Of a stretch of 64,000 nt of DNA, positions 43,252 to 51,707 are shown piece after piece. The stretch spans positions 8,938,017 through 9,002,016 of the forward strand of contig NZ_JQML01000001.1 in assembly GCF_000744705.1 (NCBI RefSeq). Direction: 5' to 3'. The position numbers and the translations under genes were made by a program. How positions within the stretch are numbered: position 1 is the stretch's first letter; each line of letters starts with the position of its first letter. The notes under the pieces are model-generated. The model was not told the origin of the DNA. It made no database searches and saw only the letters and a list, made by a program, of their open reading frames with translations. Source of the stretch: Streptacidiphilus albus JL83. Lineage in GTDB: Bacteria; Actinomycetota; Actinomycetes; Streptomycetales; Streptomycetaceae.

Positions 43252-43333
43252 CGAGTGGCTCCAGGTCGTCTTCCGGGCGTGGCGCTGCGGCGGTGGCGGC
43301 GCAGCGCGGGAGGTTCCGTACGTTCCAGGTCGT

Positions 43334-43357
43334 TCGGTCGGTCGGTCGGTCGGTCGG
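43334..43357. repeat. TCGG tetranucleotide microsatellite
   Basis: Six perfect TCGG units between the SDR stop and the photolyase start. It lies about 85-105 bp upstream of the photolyase ATG, where length changes could shift promoter geometry. No promoter is obvious. Confidence 0.8.
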
Positions 43358-43410
43358 GTCGCGCCGGGCCGCCGTCCGGAACGGAGGTGCTGCCAGTGTT
43401 CGACGGGCAG

Positions 43411-44931
43411 TCAACGCTGCTCCCGCACAGCCTGGTTGGCGATGTTGCGGACCATGCCGCCGAAGACGAGGGCGTGGAACGGGGCCACGCTCCACCAGTA
43501 CAGGTGCCCGGCCAGCCCGCGCGGATGGAACAGTGCGCGCTGCTGGTAGCGGCAGCTGTGCGGACCGTCCGGCTGGACCCGCAGCTCCAGCCAGGCCAGG
43601 CCGGGGAGGCGCATCTCGGCCCGCAGCCGCAGCAGCCGGCCCGGTTCGAGCTCCTCGACGCGCCAGAAGTCGAGGGAGTCGCCGACGCGGAGCCGGTGGG
43701 GGTCCCGGCGTCCGCGCCGCAGTCCGACTCCGCCCGCGAGCCGGTCCAGCCAGCCGCGCAGGGCCCACGCCAGTGGGAAGGAGTACCAGCCGTGCTCACC
43801 GCCGATGCCCTCGACGACCCGCCACAGGGCGTCGGCGCCGGCGTCCACCGTCACCTGCCGGGTGTCCTGGTAGAGGCTGCCGCCGCTCCAGCCGGGGTCG
43901 GTGGGCAGCGGGTCGCTGGGCGCGCCGGGGATCGAGGCGGAGGACCAGCGGGTGGCGACGTCGGCGTCCCTGATCCTGGTCAGCGCGAGGCCGACCGCGT
44001 CGTCGAAGCCGAGCAGGCCCTGCGGCGGGTCCGGGATCCAGCGGGCGATGTCGTGCTCGTGGACGACGACCTCGTGCCGGAGCGACTCCACCAACGGGCG
44101 CGCGATCCCGGCCGGGACGGGGGTGACGAATCCGACCCAGAGGCTGGACAGGGCCGGTGTCAGCACCGGAACCGGGATCACCACCCGGCGCGGCAGGCCC
44201 GCGACGCGGGCGTAGCGGAGCATCATCTCCCGGTAGGTCAGCACCTCCGGTCCGCCGATGTCGAAGCTCCGGTTCACCTCGTCCGGCAGTCGGGCGGCGG
44301 CCACCAGGTAGCGCAGTACGTCGCGGACGGCGATGGGCTGGATCCGGGTGCCGACCCAGCGCGGGGTGACCATGGCGGGCAGGCGCTCCGTCAGGTACCG
44401 CAGCATCTCGAAGGAGGCGGAGCCCGAGCCGAGGATGACCGCAGCCCGCAGCTCGACCGTGGGCACGCCGCTGCTCCGCAGGATCCGCCCGGCCTCGGCG
44501 CGGGAGCGCAGGTGGGGCGAGAGCCGGTCGGTGGGGACGCCCCTGGGCAGCAGCGCACCCAGGTAGACGATGCGGTGCAGCCCGGCGCGGGCCGCCGCCC
44601 GGGCGAAGTTGCGCGCGGTCTCGGCCTCGGTCCGCTCGAAGCCGGGCCCGGTACCCAAGGAGTGCACCAGGTAGTAGGCGGCGTCGATGCCGGCGAAGGC
44701 CCCCTCGAGGGAGGCGGGGTCCGCCAGGTCGGCGCGCCGGACCTCGACCTGCCCGAACCACGGCTGGTCGCGGAGCTTCGCGGGTTCGCGACTCAGGCAG
44801 TGGACCTGGTGGCCCGCCTCCAGCAGCTCGCGGACCAGCCGTCCGCCGATGTAGCCGGTCGCCCCGGTCACCAGCACACGCATCGGCGCGGTGCTCGGGC
44901 GGACGGAGCGCGCGGACTCCGGAAGCGTCAT
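43411..44931 (-). CDS. SDR-family NAD(P)-binding protein with DUF2867 domain
   Basis: 506 residues. The N-terminal atypical SDR has the glycine motif MRVLVTGATGYIGGRLV and YYLVHSLG; the C-terminal part from about 330 is a DUF2867 (SRPBCC-like) module with DSLDFWRVEELEPGRLLRLRAEM. Proteins of this fusion commonly sit with litR and photolyase genes in Streptomyces. Start ATG at 44931 after GGAGGAGTCGGAG; an internal ATG (44883) begins at MRVLVTG. Substrate unknown. Confidence 0.8.
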   Translation of the reverse strand: MTLPESARSVRPSTAPMRVLVTGATGYIGGRLVRELLEAGHQVHCLSREPAKLRDQPWFGQVEVRRADLADPASLEGAFAGIDAAYYLVHSLGTGPGFERTEAETARNFARAAARAGLHRIVYLGALLPRGVPTDRLSPHLRSRAEAGRILRSSGVPTVELRAAVILGSGSASFEMLRYLTERLPAMVTPRWVGTRIQPIAVRDVLRYLVAAARLPDEVNRSFDIGGPEVLTYREMMLRYARVAGLPRRVVIPVPVLTPALSSLWVGFVTPVPAGIARPLVESLRHEVVVHEHDIARWIPDPPQGLLGFDDAVGLALTRIRDADVATRWSSASIPGAPSDPLPTDPGWSGGSLYQDTRQVTVDAGADALWRVVEGIGGEHGWYSFPLAWALRGWLDRLAGGVGLRRGRRDPHRLRVGDSLDFWRVEELEPGRLLRLRAEMRLPGLAWLELRVQPDGPHSCRYQQRALFHPRGLAGHLYWWSVAPFHALVFGGMVRNIANQAVREQR

Positions 44932-45158
44932 CTCCGACTCCTCCCGCCCGCGATCGCCATGTCCTGCGACAACCCTGGAACGTCGGCGCTGCGCCCGCCA
45001 CCCGCATCGTTGCTGCATCGAAAAACCGACCGGGTGCTCGACCGCGAAGACGCTGTTCCCGGCGGCCCGGAGCCGGCGCAGCGCCGTCAGGAGGAGTTCG
45101 GTGCCGCTCGGTCGGCAGGGCCATTCGAGGAGCCGGAATCTACAGGGGCCGACACGAC

Positions 45159-45563
45159 TCAGGGTCGGGGCACCAGCGACGCGTGCAGCGCCTCGAACAG
45201 GTCGCAGAGTTCCGCGGTGTCGATCGGATCGATCTCCAGCTGCAGTTGGCACACGTCGTCGTCGCCGTTGGGGGTCAGGCGCACGAGGAAGGCGAAGCCG
45301 CCCCCGACCGGCTCTGCGGTCAGGGCCAAGGGGTTGTTGCGGCCGGGGGTCACCGCCTCGGTGAATCGGCGGCCCGACGGAGCACGCAGGTGGGAGAGCA
45401 TCCGCGCGGCGAAGTCCGCAGCCTCGGAGTTGCTGAGGCAGGCGCTGAAGTCGGCTGTCAGCCGGGCGCACCAATCGGCGGTGACCTGCCAGTCGTCCCC
45501 GCCGTTCTGGACCAGCTCCAGCCAGGCTTCGTCGTCACCGAGGCGTATCCGTGGTCTTTGCAT
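45159..45563 (-). CDS. Hypothetical protein
   Basis: 134 residues, no signal peptide or membrane segment. It reads as an alternating alpha/beta small domain (WLELVQNGGDDWQVTADWCARLTAD, LSNSEAADFAARMLSHL, VCQLQLEIDPIDTAELCDLFEALHASL). I do not recognise a family with certainty; the shape resembles small Imm/DUF-type proteins of Streptomyces. It is on the same strand as the DUF4132 gene, about 100 bp downstream of its small partner. Confidence 0.6.
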   Translation of the reverse strand: MQRPRIRLGDDEAWLELVQNGGDDWQVTADWCARLTADFSACLSNSEAADFAARMLSHLRAPSGRRFTEAVTPGRNNPLALTAEPVGGGFAFLVRLTPNGDDDVCQLQLEIDPIDTAELCDLFEALHASLVPRP

Positions 45564-45659
45564 GGTCGCCTTCCGACGTCTTCTGCCAGGGATTCATGAT
45601 CCTGCAAGGGCGAACTCCGCGAAGCCGTGGCCCGGCCGGCGGTACCGGCGGCGGCGGGT

Positions 45660-45977
45660 TCATCCGCCCGCCAGTGGCAGCAGTCGGAGGAACAGCACCT
45701 CGGGTCGGGCGCGCAGATCCACCACCTCGTCCAGTTCCTCCACCTGGCGGTCGCCGACCAGCAGGAAGAAGCCGTTGGCGCGGAAGGCCCGCTCGGCGAG
45801 GTCCGCCTGCTGTTCGCGGTCCTGCGGTGGGGCGTCCGGGAAGCGGCCGGCGAACTCCTCACGGGCGCGGAGGCGTATCAACTCCCGTGCGGTCATGGAC
45901 TGCGGGACGTCGGGGACCTCGATCGCGGCGACGGCCGCACCGCCGACCGTCTCCGTTCGCAGGATTACCGTGGCCAT
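45660..45977 (-). CDS. Small protein co-translated with the DUF4132 protein
   Basis: 105 residues (MATVILRTETVGGAAVAAIEVP... ending VLFLRLLPLAGG). Its ATG overlaps the DUF4132 stop by one base (TGATG), so it is translationally coupled. The sequence looks ubiquitin- or beta-grasp-like in its strand pattern (LIRLRAREEFAGRFPD, FFLLVGDRQVEELDEVVDL), but that is impression only. Probably a functional partner of the DUF4132 protein. Confidence 0.75.
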   Translation of the reverse strand: MATVILRTETVGGAAVAAIEVPDVPQSMTARELIRLRAREEFAGRFPDAPPQDREQQADLAERAFRANGFFLLVGDRQVEELDEVVDLRARPEVLFLRLLPLAGG

Positions 45978-48406
45978 CAGCTGTTCCTCCTGATCTGGGC
46001 CAGGATCGACGGGTCGCTGATCTTCGTGTCGGCGGCGAGCAGCGCGGCCTTGCTGAGGATCAGCGACAGCCGCTCGTCCTCGAACGGGAGGAAGACCTTC
46101 GCCGGGCCGCTGCTTCGGGCCTGGACGATGCAGAGGTAGCCGCCGCTCGGCTCCATCAGCACGTTGGCCGAGCCCAGGTGGATCCGGTACGTGGCCAGCG
46201 CGCCGCGGACCACCAGGTAGCGGCCCTCCAGCGTGCAGTGCTTCGCCAGCCGGAGCCTCGGCAGGATCCGCTCCAGTGCCTCGCGGCGCACCTCCGCCGA
46301 CGCGGTGAAGTGCTCGAACGCGGCACGCTGCCAGTACGCGGTGTGCCGTTCCCGGCCCCGGTCGGACCAGGTCGGATCGGCGGCTATGGAGGTGACCGCG
46401 ACGAACAGGTCGACGTCCCGCATGGCCTCGCTGAACACCTGCGGCGGCACCTCCGCGAGCAGGGCGGCGCGCCACTGCCGCCCGTGCCGGCGCTCGAACC
46501 GCACCTGGTCGGTGGCGGCCAGCTCCGGGCTGTGCCGGAAGTCGTCCTCGGCCGGCTCGTGGTGGAACCGGACCCGCCACTGACCCTCGTCGAACTCGGC
46601 CCGGGCGTCGCCCTCGTAGCCGCCGTCGTGGCGGGAGAGGTAGTTCGCCTGCCACCCGCGTTCCTTCAGCAGCGCGTAGAGCTGCTGGTAGCGGACGATG
46701 TGCCCGGCGAAGCGGTTGGAGTACCCCTCCGTCGCCTCCTCGGCCGGCGTCAGCAGGTACACCTCCCGGAACGCCTGCTTGAACGGCTGCCGCAGCTCGG
46801 CCGTGACCAGGTGCTCGCGCCACCGGGCGGTCTCGTCCGCCGAGGCGCGCACCGGCTGCCACAGCCGTACCCGCAGCGGCTCGGTCTCCGGCTCCGTGCC
46901 GGGCGCGACCGCCGCCCACGCGCCGTCGCCGTCCTGGAACTCCCAGATCAGCCCGCGGCTGATGGACCCGGTGAGCGGGTGGTCCCGGTAGTAGCGGCAC
47001 CACTCCTGGTACGGCCAGGAGCGGTCGGTGGAGAACAGCGCCTCCATCCTGGTCCGCTCGGCCGCCAGCGCCTTCCGCAGTTCCTTGACCGCGGCTTTGA
47101 CCTCCGCCAGTTGTTCCCTGATCGCGGCCGGCGCGGTGGTGGTCGTCCGGCCGTCCGGCGCGGTGTAGCCGGCCCGCACGGTGGCGCCGCCGACCACGTC
47201 CACCCGGACCCGGTGGCCGGCCACCGTCCATTCCACCGTCCCGTCCGCCGACAGCCCGTGGTGCGGCACGCTGCGTTCCACCAACTGCGCCGGGGAGATG
47301 CCCAACCGCCCGGCGACCGTGGTCAGCGCGGTGTCGATCTGCTTGCGCAGGCCACGGTCCCTGATCGCGGACCGGAGCCGGTGCAGTGCCGCCATCGCCG
47401 CCGGATCGGCGATCTCGGCCAGGGAGTTGACGGCCGCGTTGGCGAGCTTGGGACTGTCCGTCATGCCCTGGCGGGGCAGTCCCACGCGCAGCGCCAGCGC
47501 GGTGAGCCGCGGCACCGTGGAGGCACCGCCGAGCAGCGCGGCCGCCCAGACCAGTCCGCGCGCCAGGTCGCCGTGCTCCACGCGGACCAGGCAGGTGTAG
47601 GAACGGCCCGGCCAGATCTCACCGACCGGCCCGCCCTCGGCCAGGGCGTCCAGCACCGCGGGCACCACTGCGGCCGCAGAGGCGGCCTCGACCAGGCGGA
47701 GGCACTCGCTCCGCCACCGCTGCGACGGCCGTGGCCCGGACAGTGCCACCAGATGACGGAGCAGCTCCGCGAAGGCCGGGGTGGGGTCCTGCTCGCGCAG
47801 CGGCGCGGCCCACGGGTCGTACGGGGGGATCATCCCCTCCGGGATCTCGGCCAGGTCCGCACGCGTCAGCAGCTCCTGCACCCGGCCGGTCAGTGACCGG
47901 CGCTTCACGGCGTCCACCTGAGCCGACGTCAACAAGGTGTACGCCTGTCGCAGCCACGGCGCGACGGCGCGGCACCCGTCGGGATCCAGCCGCTCCGCCG
48001 TGGCCAGGGCGCTGCGCAACCGGGCCGTCAGTTCATCCTGGCGCGACGCGTCGCAGGCATGCCGCAGCAGCTCCGCCACCTCGTCCGCCGACCATCCGCC
48101 CACCTGCGGCAGCACCGCCTCGACCGCGTCCCGGGCCCGCAGCGTGTCGGACGGGTCGAGCCCGTCCGCCAGCAGCAGGCACAGGAACGCGGCCCGGTGC
48201 TCCTCCTCCGTGCTCACCCTGAGCTGCTCGACCAGGCGCGACCACTGCTCCGCCGCCCGCGCCCGGTGCTCCTGGAAGGCCTCCTGCCCGGGCCGGTTCG
48301 ACATGTCGAACCGTGGTTCCCCCCGGCGCGCGTCCAGGAAACCCACCACCCACGGCACCCGTGCTGCTGCGGCTGCCGCGACCCCGTCACCGTCGAACTC
48401 GTTCAT
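45977..48406 (-). CDS. DUF4132-containing protein
   Basis: 809 residues. The C-terminal 300 residues carry the DUF4132 pattern (TPAEEATEGYSNRFAGHIVRYQQLYALLKERGWQ, EGDARAEFDEGQWRVRFHHEP, DLFVAVTSIAADPTW, RYLVVRGALATYRIHLGSANV). The N-terminal 450 residues are helical repeat-like (LAEIADPAAMAALHRLRSAIRDRGLRKQID), suggesting HEAT/ARM-type packing. Cytoplasmic. Biochemical function is not established. Start ATG at 48406, with an upstream GTG at 48430 as the alternative; neither has a strong RBS. Coupled to the 105-residue protein. Confidence 0.82.
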   Translation of the reverse strand: MNEFDGDGVAAAAAARVPWVVGFLDARRGEPRFDMSNRPGQEAFQEHRARAAEQWSRLVEQLRVSTEEEHRAAFLCLLLADGLDPSDTLRARDAVEAVLPQVGGWSADEVAELLRHACDASRQDELTARLRSALATAERLDPDGCRAVAPWLRQAYTLLTSAQVDAVKRRSLTGRVQELLTRADLAEIPEGMIPPYDPWAAPLREQDPTPAFAELLRHLVALSGPRPSQRWRSECLRLVEAASAAAVVPAVLDALAEGGPVGEIWPGRSYTCLVRVEHGDLARGLVWAAALLGGASTVPRLTALALRVGLPRQGMTDSPKLANAAVNSLAEIADPAAMAALHRLRSAIRDRGLRKQIDTALTTVAGRLGISPAQLVERSVPHHGLSADGTVEWTVAGHRVRVDVVGGATVRAGYTAPDGRTTTTAPAAIREQLAEVKAAVKELRKALAAERTRMEALFSTDRSWPYQEWCRYYRDHPLTGSISRGLIWEFQDGDGAWAAVAPGTEPETEPLRVRLWQPVRASADETARWREHLVTAELRQPFKQAFREVYLLTPAEEATEGYSNRFAGHIVRYQQLYALLKERGWQANYLSRHDGGYEGDARAEFDEGQWRVRFHHEPAEDDFRHSPELAATDQVRFERRHGRQWRAALLAEVPPQVFSEAMRDVDLFVAVTSIAADPTWSDRGRERHTAYWQRAAFEHFTASAEVRREALERILPRLRLAKHCTLEGRYLVVRGALATYRIHLGSANVLMEPSGGYLCIVQARSSGPAKVFLPFEDERLSLILSKAALLAADTKISDPSILAQIRRNS

Positions 48407-48481
48407 GTCGTGGATGCTGCCAGGCCCCACTGACAGTCCGGCCGCCGGCGCCGGCGCCGCCGTTGCCGCGCGACACCGCTC

Positions 48482-48931
48482 TCACCGGTCGAGGGCGACC
48501 GCGTACAGGGCGAAGGCGAGCACGAGCACGCCCACCCGGAGGTAGTGGTAGCGGTTCCAGCGGCGCTCCTGCTGCCTCCAGTCGGCGGGCTTGCCCTCCC
48601 TGTCCCAGGTCTTGGCCCGGTTGTTGATCGGCACCAGCAGCAGCACCGACATGGCCACGCTCACCGCCAGCAGCGCGGTGGCCGCCGTGGCCGGCGGGGC
48701 GCCCGCGCCGCCCCAGGCCGCGGCGGCCCAGATCGCGCCGAGCACCGTCGAGCCGATGTACCAGTACGGCATGACGCCGCCGAGTACCCGGGCCCCGTCG
48801 CTGTGGGCGGCGGTACGGCTGTCGTCGGGGAGCCGGTCCAGGATCGGGTTGACGAACACCGCAACCGCGAACTCCACACCCACCATCATTCCGACCACGA
48901 CGACCGTGACGACTGCCAATGCGTTCTGCAC
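48482..48931 (-). CDS. DUF1772 membrane protein
   Basis: 149 residues with four hydrophobic segments. The N-terminal VVTVVVVGMMVGVEFAVAVFVNPIL, the central SVLLLVPINNRAKTW and RWNRYHYLRV match the DUF1772/anthrone oxygenase-like family. GTG start after GGGGAGGGG. It is divergent from a TetR gene and has an operator 20 bp upstream. Probably a stress- or xenobiotic-inducible membrane protein; function unproven. Confidence 0.85.
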   Translation of the reverse strand: MQNALAVVTVVVVGMMVGVEFAVAVFVNPILDRLPDDSRTAAHSDGARVLGGVMPYWYIGSTVLGAIWAAAAWGGAGAPPATAATALLAVSVAMSVLLLVPINNRAKTWDREGKPADWRQQERRWNRYHYLRVGVLVLAFALYAVALDR

Positions 48932-48951
48932 GACCCCTCCCCAGGGTTGTA

Positions 48952-48966
48952 TCTAGCGGCGCTAGA
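48952..48966. promoter_or_regulatory. Operator 1, TCTAGC-N3-GCTAGA
   Basis: Perfect 15-bp palindrome (TCTAGC GGC GCTAGA) upstream of the DUF1772 gene. The same palindrome with a different centre recurs at 49003. Between them an extra half-site, GCTAGACA at 48979, pairs with TGTCTAGC at 49001-49008. Predicted binding site of the adjacent TetR protein. Confidence 0.8.
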
Positions 48967-49002
48967 TTCTGGTTCGATGCTAGACATGTCAGTGCTCACT
49001 TG

Positions 49003-49017
49003 TCTAGCAATGCTAGA
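49003..49017. promoter_or_regulatory. Operator 2, TCTAGC-N3-GCTAGA overlapping the tetR -10
   Basis: Perfect palindrome TCTAGC AAT GCTAGA. It overlaps TAGAAT (49014-49019), a good -10 box placed 7 bp before the TetR ATG, which would make the transcript nearly leaderless. The site would give autorepression. Confidence 0.75.
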
Positions 49018-49025
49018 ATTCCGGT

Positions 49026-49640
49026 ATGTCTGCACAGGAACGCAAGGAGCGGGAGCGGGCCAACCGCCACCAGCTGATCGTCTCCACCGCCCGGGAGCTC
49101 GCCGAGGCCCAGGGTTGGGACGCGGTGACCACACGCAAGCTCGCCGAACGGATCGAGTACAGCCAGCCGGTCCTGTACAGCCACTTCCGGGGCAAGCGCG
49201 AGATCCTCGGGGCGGTCGCGCTGGAGGGCTTCACCGAGCTGACCGCTGTCCTGCGCGCGGCGGTGGCCGAGCAGCCCGCCGGCCGTCCGGCCGTGGCCGC
49301 GCTCGCCCGCGCCTACACCGACTTCGCCACCGGCAGTCCGGCGCTGTACGACGCGATGTTCAGCCTCGACAACGGCCTCCCCTTCGCCGCCGAGACCACC
49401 CCCGCGCCCCTGCGCGAGGGCTTCCAGGCCCTGCTGGGCCCGCTGGTGGCCTACGCGGGCCCGGACGAGGAGCCCGGCCTGTTCGTCGAGACCTTCTGGG
49501 CCGCGCTGCACGGCCTGATCACCCTCACCCGCGTCGGCCGGCTTCCCGCCGACCGGATCCCCGACCGGATCACCCTCCTGGTCAACCACTTCGTCGGCGC
49601 CGAGGAGCAGCGCGAAGGAGCGGGGTCTCCTGCGTCGTGA
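49026..49640 (+). CDS. TetR-family regulator
   Basis: 204 residues. HTH: RHQLIVSTARELAEAQGWDAVTTRKLAERIEYSQPVLYSHFRGKREIL. The C-terminal ligand domain is of the WHG/TetR_C type (LARAYTDFATGSPALYDAMFS; FWAALHGLITLTRVGRLP). Divergent from the DUF1772 gene. No SD sequence fits before the ATG, in agreement with the leaderless arrangement deduced from the -10 position. Confidence 0.88.
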   Translation: MSAQERKERERANRHQLIVSTARELAEAQGWDAVTTRKLAERIEYSQPVLYSHFRGKREILGAVALEGFTELTAVLRAAVAEQPAGRPAVAALARAYTDFATGSPALYDAMFSLDNGLPFAAETTPAPLREGFQALLGPLVAYAGPDEEPGLFVETFWAALHGLITLTRVGRLPADRIPDRITLLVNHFVGAEEQREGAGSPAS

Positions 49641-49913
49641 CCGCCGGATCCGGTCTGCATCGACGGGTCCGTGTCCGCGACCACCTCTTGGGCGGACGGG
49701 AGCTCACCCCGCTCGGCTCGGAGCACTTCTACTGAGCGGTCCGGCCGTCGCCCGGACGTCCGTCGCCCGGACGTACCCGGCTCAGTGCGGACCGGAGTGC
49801 CTGGCAGTGTCCGGGCAGGGCGTTCCGCGTCAGTCGACGGACCGGTGCGCGCTCGGGCCGGGATCCGTGTCGACGTGGATGCAACCTCGCTCGGCGCGAA
49901 ACGCGTTAGGTGG

Positions 49914-51467
49914 GTGTGGGCCACTCCACCTCGACAAAGGAGCCTTCTCATCGCCGCCTCGTCCACGAGGGTCACCTCCGAGTCCGCCGCGGCTCCGCTC
50001 GGCCCCCGGCTCCACGCGTTCCTCGGTCGGCTTCCCGGGGGCCGGTCGGTCCGGTGGATCGTGCTGGTCGCGGTCCTCTACACGTGCTCGCAGCTGCTCC
50101 TGGTGTCGCCCTCGATGCCCCTGGGCTGGGACGAGACGGTCTATGCGAGCCAGGTCTCGGCGCATGTGCCCGCCGAGTTCTTCAGCGCCCCGCGCTCGCG
50201 CGGAATCACCCTGCTGGTGGCCCCGGTCGCCCTGTTGACCCACTCGACGGTTGCGCTGCGGGTCTGCCTGTCGGTGCTGTCCGGGCTGGGCCTCCTCCTG
50301 GCGCTCCTGGCCTGGCGCCGGGTGCGGGACACCCGGGTACTCGCGCTGGCCGGAGGGCTGTTCGCGACGCTGTGGGTCACCGAGTACTACGGGCCGCAGG
50401 CGATGCCCAACCTCTGGATCGCCTTCGGCGGCCTCGCCGCCGTCGGTTGCCTCCTCGACGCGCTGCGGCGCCCGGCGGCTCGGGCGCCGCTGCTGGGCCT
50501 GGCGTCGGCGCTCGCCGTGGCGGCGCTGATGCGGCCCAGCGACGCGGCGTTCCTGGCGCTGCCGCTGCTGGTGGTGTCCCTGCTCCGGCGGCGGCTGTGG
50601 CTGCTGCTGGCCACCTGCGGCGGGTTCCTCCTGGGGAGCGCCGAGTGGATCGTGGAGGCCTACGTCAGGTTCGGCGGCATCGGCGGGCGGCTGCACGCCT
50701 CCAGCCTCAACGAGGGCGGGCTCGGGCTGCACTGGGCGGTGGGAGACGCGCTGCGCTCGCTGGACGGCCCGATCCTGTGCCGGCCGTGCACGGTCGGCTG
50801 GAACCACAAGCCGCTGGAACTGACCGTCTGGTGGCTGCTGCTGCCGGTGCTGGTGGTCGTCGGCGTCCTGGTCGAGCGGCGGGCCGGCCGACGCGGCGAC
50901 GCGCTGCTGCCCTCGCTACTGCCCGCGTGGTGCGGATTCTCGGTGGCCTGCCCGTACCTGTTCATGATCGACTACTCGGCGCCGCGCTTCCTGCTGCCCG
51001 CCTACGCGCTGCTGCTGGTCCCGGCGGCGGCGCTGCTGGCCAGGCTGGCCGCCACGGCGGCGCGCCGGCGCCGGCCCTGGATGCTGCTCGTCCTGGGACT
51101 GGCCCTCGTGCTCCAACTCGCCGGTCAGTACTCGCAACTGGTCCCGGAGGTGGCCTACACCGTCGCCAGCCGCGCCGACCAGCCGTACGCGGTCCCGCAG
51201 CTCGCCCGGCTCGGACTCACCGGCACCTGCCTGCTCACCGGCGAGGACGCCGAGCCGATGGGCTACTTCACCGGCTGCCGCGCCGTGGAGATCGACGGCA
51301 ACGACGCCAACACCACCACCGCCCAACTGGTCCGCGAGGCGACCCGGGAGCCGACCGCCCTGCTGCTCTACCCCGGCGACGCGGTACCGGCCTATGCCCG
51401 GCACTGGACCATGCACATCGTCACGGGCCGGAGCGGACAGGCTAACTACCTGGTCTACCGGCCCTGA
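49914..51467 (+). CDS. GT-C-like membrane glycosyltransferase, start uncertain
   Basis: About 500 residues with ten or more membrane segments and the first-loop acidic motif LGWDETVYASQVSAHVP typical of GT-C enzymes such as ArnT/PMT/GT39 or GT87. Polyprenyl-phosphate sugars are the usual donors. The C-terminus is a soluble extracellular stretch (GTCLLTGEDAEPMGYFTGC). Start: GTG 49914 is in frame with a weak SD; an AAAGGAG at about 49936 points instead to an ATC codon seven bases later. The region 49641-49913 has no separate gene. Confidence 0.7.
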   Translation: MWATPPRQRSLLIAASSTRVTSESAAAPLGPRLHAFLGRLPGGRSVRWIVLVAVLYTCSQLLLVSPSMPLGWDETVYASQVSAHVPAEFFSAPRSRGITLLVAPVALLTHSTVALRVCLSVLSGLGLLLALLAWRRVRDTRVLALAGGLFATLWVTEYYGPQAMPNLWIAFGGLAAVGCLLDALRRPAARAPLLGLASALAVAALMRPSDAAFLALPLLVVSLLRRRLWLLLATCGGFLLGSAEWIVEAYVRFGGIGGRLHASSLNEGGLGLHWAVGDALRSLDGPILCRPCTVGWNHKPLELTVWWLLLPVLVVVGVLVERRAGRRGDALLPSLLPAWCGFSVACPYLFMIDYSAPRFLLPAYALLLVPAAALLARLAATAARRRRPWMLLVLGLALVLQLAGQYSQLVPEVAYTVASRADQPYAVPQLARLGLTGTCLLTGEDAEPMGYFTGCRAVEIDGNDANTTTAQLVREATREPTALLLYPGDAVPAYARHWTMHIVTGRSGQANYLVYRP

Positions 51468-51656
51468 GTCCGGACGAGCCTCGCGGTGCCGCCCGGATGG
51501 ACGCGCGGGTCCGGCGACCCAACGAGGGGCGAGTGAGGCGGATCCTGTCACAAGCATTGACATGTATCAACAGATTCAAATAATAACAAACATCAAGCGC
51601 AGCCGACTGCGCCGCCTCATCCTGCCGAAGCCCCGTATGCGGTCAGACTTTCGCAT

Positions 51657-51692
51657 GCCAGGTGGGGTGTGGCGGCTCGCATCCCACCTGGC
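51657..51692 (+). promoter_or_regulatory. Inverted repeat in the leader of the GH27 gene
   Basis: GCCAGGTGGG / CCCACCTGGC, perfect 10-bp arms with a 16-nt loop, ending 16 bp before the GH27 start and just ahead of its RBS (GAAGGGTG). Could be an operator or an RNA hairpin controlling access to the RBS. About 80 bp upstream lies an unusually AT-rich patch (ttcaaataataacaaac, about 51573). Confidence 0.5.
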
Positions 51693-51707
51693 GAAGGGTG
51701 TTGCTAA

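Noticed and set aside
41410..45993. Long plus-strand open frame (about 1500 codons) across the photolyase and SDR genes
   Set aside because: Antisense shadow of clearly recognisable genes on the minus strand.
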